64,000 bases of DNA from Lantana camara (GCA_037501455.1 CM074865.1:9895001-9959000), one strand, 5' to 3'. Positions 1-11,803 are shown, numbered from the stretch's first letter. Notes: generated by a model not told the origin, from the letters alone. Translations and numbers: made by a program.

Positions 1-627
1 TCACAAGAGGGATTCATTGACTTGAGATTGTATAGCCCCTTATTCTCAATGCATGCTTAATCATCATTCAAGCTCCCCTAAATCATCTATTGCCACTTAT
101 TACACCAAAATTAAGTCCAAATTTTTTTATGAAATCTGATTAATGTTTGATTTTAAATTGACTGTAATAACGTGCCGTAGACTAAAATTTGTATATATCA
201 TGAAAAGTTTTTGTAATTTATTTTTAAATTTTTTGGAGAAGAGAAATTTACATCTGATTATCGTGTATTAGATTTAATTACGATGCAGTTTATTTAGATT
301 GAAAAATTATATTTTTAAGAACCATTTGTGGTTTTAGAGGCTGGATATCCACTAATGTTCTGTTATATTGTTCTAAAAATACTCTTATTTTTTTTAATTT
401 GATTTACGACTCCAGTAGAGAATTTGTTACTAAATTTATAATTTACGGGAATTATTTTATTTATATTTGTAAATTTTAGTGATAATTTTATAATATTGCT
501 TATATATTCAATATATTCAATGTAATACTCAAACCATCAAGGACGTAAATGTATTTTTATAAATTTCGTTAGGGACCCCAAACCAAAGAAAACTTACAAG
601 GATTAGAATGTAATTTTTTAATCGGGT
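1..627. other. AT-rich intergenic stretch
   Basis: No coding region, RNA gene or structured repeat is recognised. The sequence is AT-rich with scattered stops in all frames. Confidence 0.5.
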
Positions 628-1426
628 TGATCTGACTCAAATCCGATCGATCTGAGGGTCAGATCTGGGTCAATCAGTCAAGAATTTGTTTGAGTGGGTT
701 CTTTATTGACCTGAAAGCACTAGCAAACGTGAGCTCGAAGCCAACTTGGGGGACTTGGGGTTTTACCCAAGTTTGGCACTCCGACGCCCAAATCAGCACT
801 GGATTCACTTAGAGAGAGAATAAATGCAATTTAATGCGGAGTAAAAGCTTACCAACCACTGTTCAAGGGGCGAGTATTTATAGTCTTGGCCAAATAACAC
901 AGTAATGTGTGTACTGCAAGTGTGCATTAATGGCGCTGCCAATCGTCGATCTGGCTGTCGGACGATGGAGCTGGCTAAAGTGAGATCGATTGTGCCTTAT
1001 TCCCCTTTGGGTAAAGACTGGGACTGGCGGGCATTGAATGCTCCACAGTACGCCTGTCCTAGGGAAGGAGAAGGTCACACGTGTCCCGACAGGAGTGCTT
1101 TACAGTATTCGGGTGTCCGGTGACATATGTAATATCGATCTGGAGATCGATATTGCCTTCCGGGATCCTTAATCCTGTTTGGGTTTCCTCATAGGAGGGG
1201 AGCAGATCAATCTGATGACCTGAGTATTGAAATCGATCTGATTATCTGATGATCGGGCGATATGTAAATCGATCTAATGACCTCATGTAGATCTGATGAT
1301 CTGAGGACCTGATATCGATCTGATGATCTGTCCAAAAGGCCGTTTCTGGTTTATCCAGGTTGGCGTGGGGTCCATATGGCGCCTACGCGAGCGTGCCACG
1401 TGTTCTCGTATTATCATGCCATGTCA
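628..1426 (-). repeat. probable solo LTR of a gypsy-type retrotransposon
   Basis: About 799 bp bounded by TG...CA on both strands (TGATCTG on the left, ATGTCA on the right). It is flanked by near-identical 5-bp repeats, CGGGT (623-627) and CGAGT (1427-1431). On the minus strand it has a TATA-like CTATAAATA near 875-885, followed by a 'GGGCGTCGGAGTGCC' stretch that resembles the transcribed part of the Tat LTRs elsewhere in this window. Several GATCGATCTGATGATCTG-like short repeats lie at 1125-1335. No coding part is attached, so it reads as a solo LTR. The family is inferred only from layout and the short shared motif. Confidence 0.5.
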
Positions 1427-1431
1427 CGAGT

Positions 1432-1745
1432 AATGTCGGATAAATCCCCACTTGGGCATCATATTTTTACTTAACTGCCTAATTGAGCATCAAATTTTTA
1501 TTTTACTCCCCATATGTAGTATGAATATGATATAATGCAGTATTTATATCCTATTATGTTGTATAAATTTTCATCACTCTCAAAACATGTTGTATAAATT
1601 TCACATAATGTAGTACTAAAATGTTCTAATGCAGTATTTATATCGTATTATGTAATTTAAATTTTCGAGGAGTAAAGTAAAAATCTCCAAACTGATGGGG
1701 AGTTATTTGAAATTACTCCTTTTTTTATCCGGATAAATTATGTTG
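1432..1745. repeat. possible foldback/MITE-like repeat
   Basis: The segment opens with CGGATAAATCCCCACTT and closes with ATGGGGAGTT...TTATCCGGATAAA, so its ends are roughly inverted copies. The middle carries repeated 'TGCAGTATTTATATC' and 'ATGTTGTATAAATTT' phrases. No clear target duplication was found, so the class is open. Confidence 0.3.
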
Positions 1746-2648
1746 TAATTAGGTTTAAATATATGATAGTCAAATGTAATTCGTCATTTGATGAATTTGT
1801 ATAACTAGATCAAATCTTATAATATATATCAGGATTTTAGACATTTATTTATCCCTAATATTAATGACATAGCAAGAAGCAATTAATAAGAAAATTCTTG
1901 ACGACAGAATAAATCTATAATATACGGATATAAATATTACTGATGGGGCCTGATTTGAGTTGTTACACTCCAATACTTTAGAATTTGTATGATAGGGAAA
2001 CAGAGATCAAATGTTCAGGCGAGAGTCGCTGGAATGAGTGGGTTCTACCTGTTAGGAACAAGCACAGCAAAACGTCAGAAGACCAAGCTGGGGAAATGCG
2101 GGGTGAGACCCCATTTGGCTCTCCGACGCTCAAGTTAGTGAAACAGTTTCAGATGAGTGTGGAGGAAAAAAAACAGAGCTCAAGTATGGAAAGCTTGCTT
2201 ATAGAGTGTGAGAGATTCTCACTAGTTATAGTTGAGGGTTAAGGCCTTTTAGTAATTGTCACCAAGTGGTCCTGGATTGGTGTTGTCCTAGACACGTGGC
2301 GTAATGAAGAGCCTCTAAGAAGGGTCTCCTGCAAAAGCCTACAAAAAGGTTGGTGGAGAGCAACAGTGACAGGTGGGCGTTTGCGTACTATTTGTCAAAG
2401 AGCGTTACAGGGTTGTTACCGAGGGCCAAGCACGCTCGGGTTGATATGCACTTTGGGGCTCGTAGGTCCGAAGGGGTACCTAGGCCCAAAGAGATGGCGT
2501 GGAGGGAAGGACTTCGCCTTTTACAGCCATGGAATGATCTCAAGGGCGAACCCTGAGATGCCTCGAGGACCGTATCATAATTGTATTGCTAGTCCTGCTC
2601 GCCCGCTCGGGGGAAGGTTAGGATTGTCTTTAACCAGGGAGCGGATAC

Positions 2649-3116
2649 TGTTGGAATTTGAAAAGTTTTAAACCTTCAAAAATATAACTTACAAAGAATT
2701 TGGTAACTCCCCACAAATTGCATTCATTTGGTTTTAATACCTTATGTTACACAATACATTCTAACATTATAAATAGGGTCCTAGGGGTCTAGATTAACAA
2801 ATACAAGCATCCTGCAACTCACTATACACCTATTCTTATATACTATAGTTTTGGGCAACGTGATAAGGTTTCGTTCCTTAGTTTCCTTGTGATCGTGCTC
2901 ACAATAGGAGACGACGGTTGTGACCTTTTGGGTTTTATCTTGGGATGGTGGTGAGCCGATAATACCCGCACGAAGGGGAGGCCATTACGATCTTAGGACA
3001 GCGTCAAGTGGCGTGACTCCTACAGGCCAGCCGTTCTATACTCATACTTTAATTATTATTATTTATTATTATATGTGCATGATATATTTGAGAGAAAAGA
3101 TTCAATTTTCACAACA
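2649..3116 (+). repeat. 5' LTR of the non-autonomous element
   Basis: Begins TGTTGGAATT and ends TTTTCACAACA. It matches 7236-7701 nearly base for base. No obvious tRNA-Met primer site follows at 3117. Confidence 0.88.
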
Positions 3117-6100
3117 ATCTAAGATCGTGATGAGTTTATGTGTTGAATTGTTTGATTGTATATATAACTTGTTCTTAGCAAAATGAATCCATTTCATAAA
3201 AATCGTCAAGTTCTAATTCTTTGTAAACTCAACGGTTAATCAAGCCTCAACTGTACATACTCCTCACCAAATAGTTTTTATATTACTAAACAAAGCTTGC
3301 ACAATAATGCAAAAATGTAAAGCTATGATTTTGTGATTTGTTTTGACCGTAACAATAAATTGTGACTGAGCTAACACTGTTTTATTGTCTAAGAATTGTA
3401 AGATTGGTTTTGGTAGCCAAGGAAAATATTCCAGTATGCAAGCTTGAGCAGCGAACACCAACAACAGAGGTACAAATACTACAATACTTTGTTATGTCTG
3501 GTTCATGGGGAAAATAAAGAGGTACGTTTTGCCTAGTTCAATTCTTAAGTTATTTGAATGTGTATATATGTTCCTAAAACATATTTGACAACTGATTGAG
3601 TTCTTAGAAGCAAAAGTAAGTTCTATAGTAGTGTGTATTTCTAGACGAAAGATACATGATTATTGAAATTACACACATAATATTGTAGCGTGCGCAATTG
3701 GATAGACTATGAGCTTTCAATTTATAATTTCTGATTATTAATATGACTCAGAAAACTTTACATTTGTTAGTAAATCTAACTATGCGTAAAATGAGAGTAT
3801 CAATTATTATTTGCATATATTATGTACTATCTTGTTTGGCGTTGGCGGCATTGTATGTAGTGGGAAGAAAAAAAAAAAAAAAGGCCAAAAGGGAAATTAA
3901 ACTGATTAGTAATACTAAAGAGTTTACAAAATCATAATATTTTAGTAGTTACATCCTTATGCATTTATGTAGTGGTTTAATTGGTGTGATAAATGTACTG
4001 TAATTGGTATCATGATTTTTTTTTTTTTATTGTGTGCCTAATTAGTTTATTAAACTTTGTGGTGACTATTTTGGCAAAGAACAAAGAACTTATAATTGTT
4101 TTAAAAATTGATTAAGTTTATCAATCATAATACCTGTTTAGGTTGTGATTAAGGATAGTATAGGGAAAAAAATGGGGCTAGTATTAATAAATATATATTA
4201 AGGCTCAGTTACCAATTCTCTGCTTTACAACTACATTTGTCAAAAAAAAAAAAAAAAAAACCTAGTCATTAGATATATCGTGTGTCGGAATGGTTACGCA
4301 CACTAGTGTCATGAATGCTATTACAATATAAATTTATTTAACTTGTGATTTAATTTTGGTTCAGCGAGAACCAGATGAAGGTTTTGTATATTCCTTTAAC
4401 GAGATAAATTCCTTGAGCATGATAAACGAATTGGTTTCAAATGGAAAGTTATTGGATCAAATTAGTTCAGCTTGAATTGTGCAAGTAAGAGTTTCATATT
4501 ACATGGGAATTCGGACGCACCAGATATGTTTTGATAGATTCATATAAATTATACATAGCTATGACAAATATAACGAAATTAGTTATTTGCTTTGGTCATG
4601 TGTTATTTCTATGAATTTATTTACGTTCGAGAAATCATATGTTATATGAAATACTATTAATTGTTTTCCTATCAATGGTATTCCAAATAAAAATATTCCT
4701 ACATGTTAGACCATTTAGTAAAATTCTCCGATGCATCTCCATAAACTGTGAATAAGAAAATCCATGTGTATTATTAAACAATATTATTGTTTATTGAGTG
4801 TATTTATTTAATAATGGAATGTGAATATAAATTTTCATAAATTACAAATTGATTTGGTGTTATTTGATACTCTATTCATGTATGAGAAATTATAAATTTT
4901 TAAATACAAATAAAAGAATTAATTTGACCTCATAATATTGGTTGCGGTTGTAATTTGAGCCTTTCAAATCATTTTTAAACAATGCATTTAGTAGTAATTA
5001 TTTTGAGGAGTTACATTTGTAGGGATACAATAATTATTAGGTGATATTAATTTTCATAAGTGAGTATTACATAATTGATACCTTGGCATCTATATATTTG
5101 TGGGCTATATATATTTCATGTGAATTTATGTAAAAAGCTAGTGCCAACTAATAATCTTAATTTGGTCATAAATATTATTACCTCTCGTTCTATATTAAGT
5201 GACCAAATACTTTTGAATATGAATGACTTTGTGTGTTTGATTGATCTCTGAAAAATGGTGTTTGTCAATCGTTTCCAACAGCTGCTCATTTTATATATGG
5301 TTATTCACCATTTAGATATTATGCCGTATAAATCTGTTTGATTTATTTTTATGATCTAAATGTGGTGCTAAAACTAAGACTCATCAAAATACCCATGGAA
5401 ATATTAATATGTGTTGGAGTTTATTTGCTTTGAAAATTCCCTATAATCTTTCATATAATAGTAAAAGAAAGTTTAGATTTATTTCATGGGAAATACCAAT
5501 ATGAATGTTTAAAATCACATGAAGCTTGTGCATAACACTATTAATAGAGGAATCAATTTAAATTGCTATTGAAATCCCTAATGATTGATAATCATGTGAA
5601 TTTGATTATCCGAAAAATATGAAGCAATTTGAGGCATACTTTGTTAGGAGGAGAAAAGGTATGTTGCACTTTATTATACTTACTTTGTAGCTTTGAGCAG
5701 ATTTTATATGAAAAGTAAAATTTATTTTATGTGATTATATATCTTGATAACACTATAAATTGTAATATAATCAGTTCTACAATTTTCGTTATCGAAATAG
5801 AACTAATTGAAAATGAGAGTTATAAAGATTTCTATATGTGGAGGTTGGTACAATAAATTATGGTGATATAACCATTTCCTATTGTTGAGAAATGTGGGGG
5901 TACACTTGATGTGTTTTAATAACTTATTTAGTTACAAAGTGTACAATTTGTTTATTTAAAAAACGGATGTAATGTTCTTAAATAAGAAAAATCTGGGGGT
6001 TATAATGTGAAATTGAGGTAAGAGGTTCTATTCGATCAAGTTTCATGTGTATACAATTTTGGATATATAACTTTAGAATTAATTTTTATGTGCTAGAACT

Positions 6101-6495
6101 TTATTCAAAGGAAATCTGGGGTTTACTTGATCACCATGAAATTATAAAAATATAATATACTTCTTTGGGTTATAAACATGAACTGAGTTTTAAAAGAAAA
6201 GTGTTTAACCAATTGGCCGGGGCATATTTATAGACCAAGATATTCTTGTGATAACAATTTTATGGATCTTAATAATATGTAGGTTCTTATAAATATTGGC
6301 TTATTGAGAAAGAACCGATGCAAGAAAAATGACCTATAGACAGTAATGATGGTCAAGAGATCCGATGGTGATATTTTAAATTAAATATTATCCAATTAAT
6401 TTGATGTTATCTTGTGGTGTTTGTTTTGTGAAACAGGTATACAAACACATATGGAAAAGTATACGAGAAGAGAGAAGGAAAAAATATATATATAA

Positions 6496-6597
6496 GCGAC
6501 ACTATATATTATTCCATGGGTGGAAAATTGTCGCAAATAACTAGCGAGGCTAATAAGAGGCATTATATTATATTCCACGAGGTGGAAGAATTGCCTC
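6496..6597 (+). repeat. two tandem 61-bp units that fold as hairpins with covarying stems
   Basis: Unit 1 pairs GCGACA (6496-6501) with TGTCGC (6529-6534), with an inner stem TTCCA/TGGAA (6512-6516 and 6521-6525). Unit 2 pairs GAGGCA (6557-6562) with TGCCTC (6592-6597), with an inner stem TTCCAC/GTGGAA (6573-6578 and 6582-6587). The outer stem sequences differ between the units on both sides while pairing is kept. 'ACTAGCG' follows each unit. Confidence 0.6.
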
Positions 6598-7226
6598 GGG
6601 GGACTAGCGCAGAGGCTAGATCCTTTTCATCGAGGGGGATGGGCTAAGCCCATAAGGGAGTCACCTCCGGGAGTAACCCAACCTTTGTGATTGGAGACCC
6701 CATGAATGAGGTTCAATGTGGTAGAAACAACCCGCAATGCGTGACTCATTATATAGCACATTTTGAGGAGTGTGTTCAAAAGAAACCTCCTTCCCATCCC
6801 TAAGGTGAGTGCTATAAAGAAAAGGTGCGTTAGGCTGGGTGTTACCCTTAATGAGACCAAAGCGGGAAAATCCGCGAGGTATGGGCACCCATACCTTGGA
6901 GGGCTCACCTAAGTGAGAGTTGCCATGGGGCCGTGGCTATGGGTTTGGGCTAACTCTAGAGACTCTCATGAAAATCAAGATAAGAGCGCATGGCCGTTAA
7001 CCGCACTAACCCTCTTGAACAGAAACCGATGTCAATACCGTGTGTGTGATGTATTGAAGTTTGATCAAGGGACCTAATTCAAGGCGTAGTCCATTATGGC
7101 TCCCTCAAATGGAAATCATCAACACTAAGTATAGGCTCAAGCCCGGAAGGCTCCTATACCCATTGCATGGTATTTAGTTGCCCTTATATATTTTCTATAT
7201 ATTTATATTTTGAAGTTTTAAACCTT

Positions 7227-7234
7227 GTGGGGGA
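7227..7234 (+). promoter_or_regulatory. polypurine tract of the non-autonomous element
   Basis: GTGGGGGA immediately before the 3' LTR, the usual site for priming plus-strand DNA synthesis. Confidence 0.6.
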
Positions 7235-7235
7235 T

Positions 7236-7701
7236 TGTTGGAATTTGAAAAGTTTTAAACCTTCAAAAATATAACTTACAAAGAATTTTGTAACTCCCCA
7301 CAAATTGCATTCATTTGGTTTTAATACCTTATGTTACACAATATATTCTAACATTACAAATATGGTCCTAGGGGTCTAGATTAACATATACAAGCATCCT
7401 ACAACTCACTATACACCTATTCTTATATACTAGTTTTGGGCAACGTGATAAGGTTTTGTTCCTTAGTTTCCTTGTGATCGTGCTCACAATAGGAGACGAC
7501 AGTTGTGACCTTTTGGGTTTTATCTTGGGATGGTGGTGAGCCGACAATACCCGCACGAAGGGGAGGCCATCACGATCTTAGGACAGCGTCAAGTGGCGTG
7601 ACTCCTACAGGCCAGCCGTTCTATACTCATACTTTAATTATTATTATTTAGTCTTATATGTGCATGATATATTTGAGAGAAAAGATTCAATTTTCACAAC
7701 A
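7236..7701 (+). repeat. 3' LTR of the non-autonomous element
   Basis: A 466-bp copy of 2649-3116 with only a few substitutions and small indels, followed by the GATAC target repeat. The high similarity suggests a fairly recent insertion. Confidence 0.88.
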
Positions 7702-7831
7702 GATACTCCCTCGAGGGGAAATGTCAATCTCGAGGGGGGTGTTTGAGATGTGGCCCCTGAGATGTTACGGTGTCATACTTTGATTAGGTCACGTGTCGTA
7801 TTCGTGGCTTGACCATATTTTGGCCTCATTA

Positions 7832-8252
7832 CGATTGTGAATAAAGCCATAAACTAATTGTGTTGTGTGTAATAAAAAGGAATTTCGTCAATTCCTATGT
7901 TCATTAGTTTACATTATCTTTTGTTATGAGGAAAAGCAAAAGAAGTTGGCCCCTACACTAAGCCACATATGATATAAGGTCGTATCAATAATTTTGTCCT
8001 CGACTAAAGTCACTAAACACAGCATGCTCACTTGTATTATCATGCTTTCTAAACACTGATTATGTGGCGTGATTAGCTGCAACAGAGAAAATAAAATACA
8101 AACTTCATTGAAATCTTGGATAAAGTTGCTGTTATAAAGTGAAAAAGGAGGTATTATTAGTGGAGTTTAGTGCATAAAATCATAATACATCTCAAAATTT
8201 CAACAAAAATACTTGATTTCAAGAATTGTCCTTACTTTCCCAATTCTTGACT
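7832..8252. other. intergenic, upstream of the small secreted-protein gene
   Basis: AT-rich unique-looking DNA. No repeat boundary or coding region is recognised; it presumably holds promoter elements of the gene at 8286. Confidence 0.4.
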
Positions 8253-8259
8253 TATAAAT
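8253..8259 (+). promoter_or_regulatory. TATA box for the 8286 gene
   Basis: TATAAAT lies 33 bases before the ATG at 8286. That would put transcription start very close to the ATG, so the second in-frame ATG at 8310 may also serve as a start. Confidence 0.5.
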
Positions 8260-8285
8260 TTGTGTCCCAACCATGATCTTTCCTC

Positions 8286-8606
8286 ATGACCAAGTTTCTA
8301 CAACACATCATGATTCGCAATGTTTCTTTGCTCTTGTTTGTCTTCATTCTCACTTCACTACTATTTGTCAAATCCCATCAACTATCTGAAAAGAAATCCG
8401 AATCGCCGTTTCGTCGCCTTCGCCTGACTTTTCCACCTCCGGGTTGGGTTCCAAGGCCACGGCGGCGGCCACCTCCACCGCCAGGTAAGGGATTTGATAG
8501 ACCACCGTTGCCGCCTCCCCCTCCGCCTCCGTTCTACTTCTACTCTCCTCCCCCGCCGTGCCCTCCACATGCTTTTCCATCGTCTACCTCCAAGCAGCAG
8601 GATTAA
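8286..8606 (+). CDS. small secreted proline-rich protein, function unknown
   Basis: A single-exon 106-aa frame. Residues 1-32 form a strong signal peptide (hydrophobic run SLLLFVFILTSLLFV). Initiation at Met9 (8310) would give an even more typical leader. The mature part is basic for about 25 residues (RRLRL, RPRRR) and then strongly proline-rich, with PPPPPGKGF, LPPPPPPPF and SPPPPCPP. It lacks the repeated SPPPPxY blocks of true extensins and has one cysteine. By layout it could be a small cell-wall proline-rich protein or the precursor of a secreted signalling peptide; I do not recognise the family. A TATA box just upstream and a stop followed by AT-rich DNA support a real gene. It stands alone among retroelements. 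Antisense frames over it only mirror the proline codons. Confidence 0.6.
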   Translation: MTKFLQHIMIRNVSLLLFVFILTSLLFVKSHQLSEKKSESPFRRLRLTFPPPGWVPRPRRRPPPPPGKGFDRPPLPPPPPPPFYFYSPPPPCPPHAFPSSTSKQQD

Positions 8607-9137
8607 TTCTATAAAAGAGTTGCAATAATGTTGAATCATATATATTTGATGGAGTGATATGGTAGTTTGGCTTTTATGTAATTGGGGTGCTATTTTTTAA
8701 GTTGCTTCCGATAAATCATATATCGCCCTAATGTTTAATAGTTTAGCATGATAAAAGTGTACTACAAGTATTTTGATTTTTTTTGTTTTTAAGTGAAATG
8801 TGGTATGTTAAATTGTGATAAATTGTCGCTAGAAATTTAAATTGTTGGTACTTTACTTACATACTTCATCTCCTATTTTAATTATTCGTACACATTAAAT
8901 GTATTGATAGACGGTCGATGTTAGAAAAGATAATCTTTTTTTTTTTTTTTTTCATATCATACTTATTTCTCTTTCATAATTTCAATTATCTATTAATTCA
9001 CACCACGTGCATATGTAAGTGAAACAACAAATTAAATACAACACAAAAATAAAATAGAAAATTTGAACCGAAAAATTATCCATTATCCGGAGATAAGGCG
9101 GCCGTTGCTCAACTTTCTTGCCCTTATTTTATATATA
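8607..9137. other. intergenic and 3' flank of the secreted-protein gene
   Basis: AT-rich, with a poly-T run at about 8936-8952. Nothing else is recognised. Confidence 0.4.
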
Positions 9138-9280
9138 CTAGTAATCACGTACACTCGATGCGTGTGCATGAAAAAAAAGATTCTTATTAAAATATATTAA
9201 AATTAATTTTTTTATAGTAATACTTAATATAATAATATAGATAAAAATAAATTAAAAATATAAAAAAGAATTAAAGTCTT

Positions 9281-10106
9281 TGATGAGGCTAAAATACGTC
9301 CGAGCCACGCAAGTGTCATGGCCAATCTCCGTCTCACAACGTGGCTCTTCAAGAACGCTCTAAACCATCCCTCACGCTGGGGCATTCCCCTCGAGGAAAT
9401 GACCGCCCACAACTTCCCAAGGGACCCTGGTCCTCCCAAGCAAAGGAACTAGCCTCCAAATACGAGCGTCACTCCACCCTCAGGACTGTTTCCAAATTGG
9501 CGCTCGAAAGGATCCCTTGACCGCGCAAGAGTAAGGCTACTCTCCATCATCACGCTTTTGGGCCCAAGCGTCCCCTCGGACCAAGCGAGCCCATAAAGCC
9601 CTTACCCAAATCCAAGCGCTGCTAGCCCTCGGTAACAATCCCAAAAGGCTCTCTGACACATAATACATGCCCACGCACCTGCCACTGTTGTCGCTACCAA
9701 CCTTTTCACAGGCTTTTGCAGGAGGTCTCTTTCAGATACTCCTCATTACGCCACATATCTAAGGCAGCATCAACGCAGGACCACATGACGACAATTACCA
9801 AAAGGACCTTGACCCTCAACTATAAATACCCAGAAATCATCACACTCTGTAAGCAAGCTTCCATTACTTGAGCTCTGTTTTCATACTTCATCTTCTTTAC
9901 CATCTTTGTCTGACTTGAGCGTCGGAGAGCCAAACTGGGTATTACCCCCAATTCCCCCAGCTTAGCCTTCTGACCCTTGGTGTTTGTTCCTAGCAGGTAG
10001 AACCCCATCGTCTCCGGCGACCTCTGCCTGAACTTATCATCCCTGTTTCCCCACATAAACAAATCATAAAATGTTGGAGTTTGCCACCTTGAATTAGACC
10101 CCATCA
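9281..10106 (+). repeat. 5' LTR of the Tat element
   Basis: Begins TGATGAGGCTAAAATA and ends TTAGACCCCATCA. It contains a TATA-like CTATAAATACCC near 9820 and the downstream 'GACTTGAGCGTCGGAG' stretch. It matches 28562-29390 closely, and 1941-7831 in reverse orientation. Confidence 0.88.
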
Positions 10107-10110
10107 TTTT

Positions 10111-10128
10111 TGGCGCCCTCTGTGGGAA
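10111..10128 (+). promoter_or_regulatory. primer-binding site of the Tat element
   Basis: TGGCGCCCTCTGTGGGAA starts four bases after the 5' LTR. TGGCGCC at this point is the usual primer site of Tat and Athila elements. I have not matched it to a particular tRNA. Confidence 0.65.
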
Positions 10129-10189
10129 ACCAGCTTTCTTCTTCTTCTTTCCTTCCTTGCTAGTTGAGAGACAAACACACAGGTTCATT

Positions 10190-11738
10190 ATGGTGACTAC
10201 CAGATCTGGAGTCGTAGGGGGAGGAGGCGACCCTCCCCACGGCGGTGATGGTAGCGTGCCTACTGCTGAGGGCACAGGCGCCCTGCCCAATACTGGAATA
10301 GTCTTCCGTTGAGAGGACCCATTGGGTCTCAACAGGAGAACAACCAAAATCTGCCCCCCACCGGAGGATTAGGGTGCTCTGGCTACCTTCCCCTGAATCA
10401 GCCACCCGCCACCGCCGCTCCTCCAGGCGGTTACCCCATGATGATGCCTCTACCAGGATACATGCTTGAGCCACCCAATATGGTGCCTATCATCCAATCA
10501 TACCACGTGGGGCAAATGTAACTTCCCGTTGTGGTGCCCAAAGAAATCGCGGTACTGGAGATACCCCACATGACTCCTAGACAGCTTCAGGCCATTTATA
10601 CGCAATGCGAGGTTCAGGCTACCCAGAATGCGTGTAAGAACTTCACGACGACCTACTTGCCCACCGGGCAAGCCACTCAAGTTATCCCTCCCATAGGGGG
10701 TAGCAAGTTCATCCACTTATGGCGGCTCAAGCTGTGCTGCAGGCTCAGCCACCACCACCACTTTTTGCTTAGGAAAAGGACGCCTCTCCCCCCGCGAGCT
10801 AGAGGAACACAAGCGCAACCGCCGATCAATCGAGGAAAGAAGCCTGTAGATAGGATTGAAGGTGATGAGGAGGAACCCTCACAGGCCTCAAAAAGAGGCA
10901 GCAAAGTAGATGGGGAAAACCCAAACCCACTCGCGGTTGTGCAAGACCAGCTGCAGGGTCTACAGGACATGGTAGAGCAGCTCTCTCAAGCGCGGTCTCA
11001 AGTCCCTAGCGCCGGGGACGAGAGAGCCAAGGCCAAGACGCTCGCCGCCCAGCCAACAGTAATCACGCTCCACGTTACCACGAGCAGGAAGAAAATTATG
11101 AGAACTACGACATCAAGGGGGGTTATCACCATCCCCTGGTGAGGGGCTCCCCCCTCGTTGAGGAAGTCTTGATGGCCCAAGCTGGCATGGGCAAAGTCCT
11201 CACTTCCATCAATCGCTATGATGGAACCACTGACCCCGCAGAACATTTAGACTATTTCCTGCACCTTATGCACCTTTATGAGCATTCCAGTCACTATTGG
11301 GCCAAGGTGTTCGTCACCTCTCTCGTCAGCATGACCCAAGAACGGTACAAGCAGTTGTCACCCCTCTTGATCAGGGGATATGAAGACCTCACCAATACAG
11401 TCCTGAGCCACTTCAACTCCTTAAAGGCCCCAGTCACCGCACCCACGACCCTGTACAATTTGGCCCAAGGTGAGAATGAGTCGCTTTGTTCCTTTTTCGC
11501 TCGATTCAATAAGGAAGTGCTCTTGGTCGAGCGGCCTTCCATGGATTTCTTAATCCACGTGCTTTTCAAGGTCATCAACCACAAACATTATGTGAGTAAT
11601 GAATTTTATGAAGCCATTGTTAAGAAAAGGCCAAAGTCCCTCATGGTTATGAGGGAGATCGCTGAACCGTTCTTTACGCTCGAGGACATGTACAAGTCTA
11701 ATGCACCAAGATCATCCATCCAGCACAAGGGGGATTGA
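10190..11738 (+). pseudogene. gag: Tat gag polyprotein remnant
   Basis: The likely start is ATG at 10190 (MVTTRSGVVGGGG), soon cut by a stop at about 10312. The longest intact part (11139-11738) carries the gag capsid-type domain: INRYDGTTDPAEHLDYFL, then a helical region with YNLAQGENESLCSFFARF, ending near KSLMVMREIAEPFFTLEDMY. These phrases are typical of Retrotrans_gag domains in plant gypsy elements. Between 10531 and 11142 the frame shifts repeatedly. No CCHC zinc knuckle is seen before the frame ends, which suggests that the gag C-terminus was lost together with the protease. Confidence 0.75.
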
Positions 11739-11803
11739 GGGAGAGAAGACACTCACAGGGAACGCCGTAAGTCATCACTCTGAGGGTCCCCCCGCTCGGA
11801 GCA

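Larger units (their letters stand above)
3117..7235 (+). other. non-coding internal domain of the 2649-7701 element
   Basis: AT-rich for most of its length, with no open frame of retroviral character. The last 650 bases (about 6590-7235) are more GC-balanced. They read like the untranslated 3' internal region of copia-like elements and end in the polypurine tract. Short A/T runs occur near 3870, 4020 and 4243. The paired hairpins at 6496-6597 are the most structured part. Confidence 0.6.
2649..7701 (+). mobile_element. non-autonomous LTR retrotransposon (about 5.05 kb)
   Basis: Two near-identical LTRs of 468 and 466 bp, each running TGTTGGAATTT...TTCACAACA, enclose 4.1 kb of internal DNA. 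A perfect GATAC target duplication (2644-2648 and 7702-7706) marks the insertion into the Tat solo LTR. A purine-rich tract GTGGGGGA (7227-7234) lies just before the 3' LTR and fixes the plus orientation. No gag, protease, reverse transcriptase or integrase motif is seen in any frame. The element must therefore have moved with proteins from another element. The layout resembles LARD-type non-autonomous elements but with short LTRs; the parent superfamily cannot be assigned. Confidence 0.88.
1941..7831 (-). mobile_element. Tat-family solo LTR, split by a younger LTR element
   Basis: The outer parts (1941-2648 and 7707-7831, about 833 bp together) are the reverse complement of the LTRs at 9281-10106 and 28562-29390. 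They share the terminal TGATGGGG, the 'CCGACGCTCAAG' region and the '...GGCCTCAT' end. No gag or pol is attached, so this is a solo LTR from unequal recombination. ATTAC precedes it (1936-1940) and ATTAC also occurs at 7828-7832. The right terminus is therefore either mutated (CATTA for CATCA) or trimmed by four bases next to a true ATTAC duplication. Confidence 0.8.

Noticed and set aside
3743..3937. 64-residue frame in the non-autonomous element as a gag remnant
   Set aside because: Ends in a poly-lysine tract from a poly-A run and has no gag-like phrase.
1936..7832. ATTAC on both sides of the Tat solo LTR as a proven target duplication
   Set aside because: It requires the LTR to have lost four terminal bases; plausible but not certain, so it is only mentioned in the feature.
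8368..8639. Minus-strand frames of 70 and 85 residues over the small secreted-protein gene
   Set aside because: They are mirror images of proline and arginine codons of the plus-strand gene and have no start context or family resemblance.
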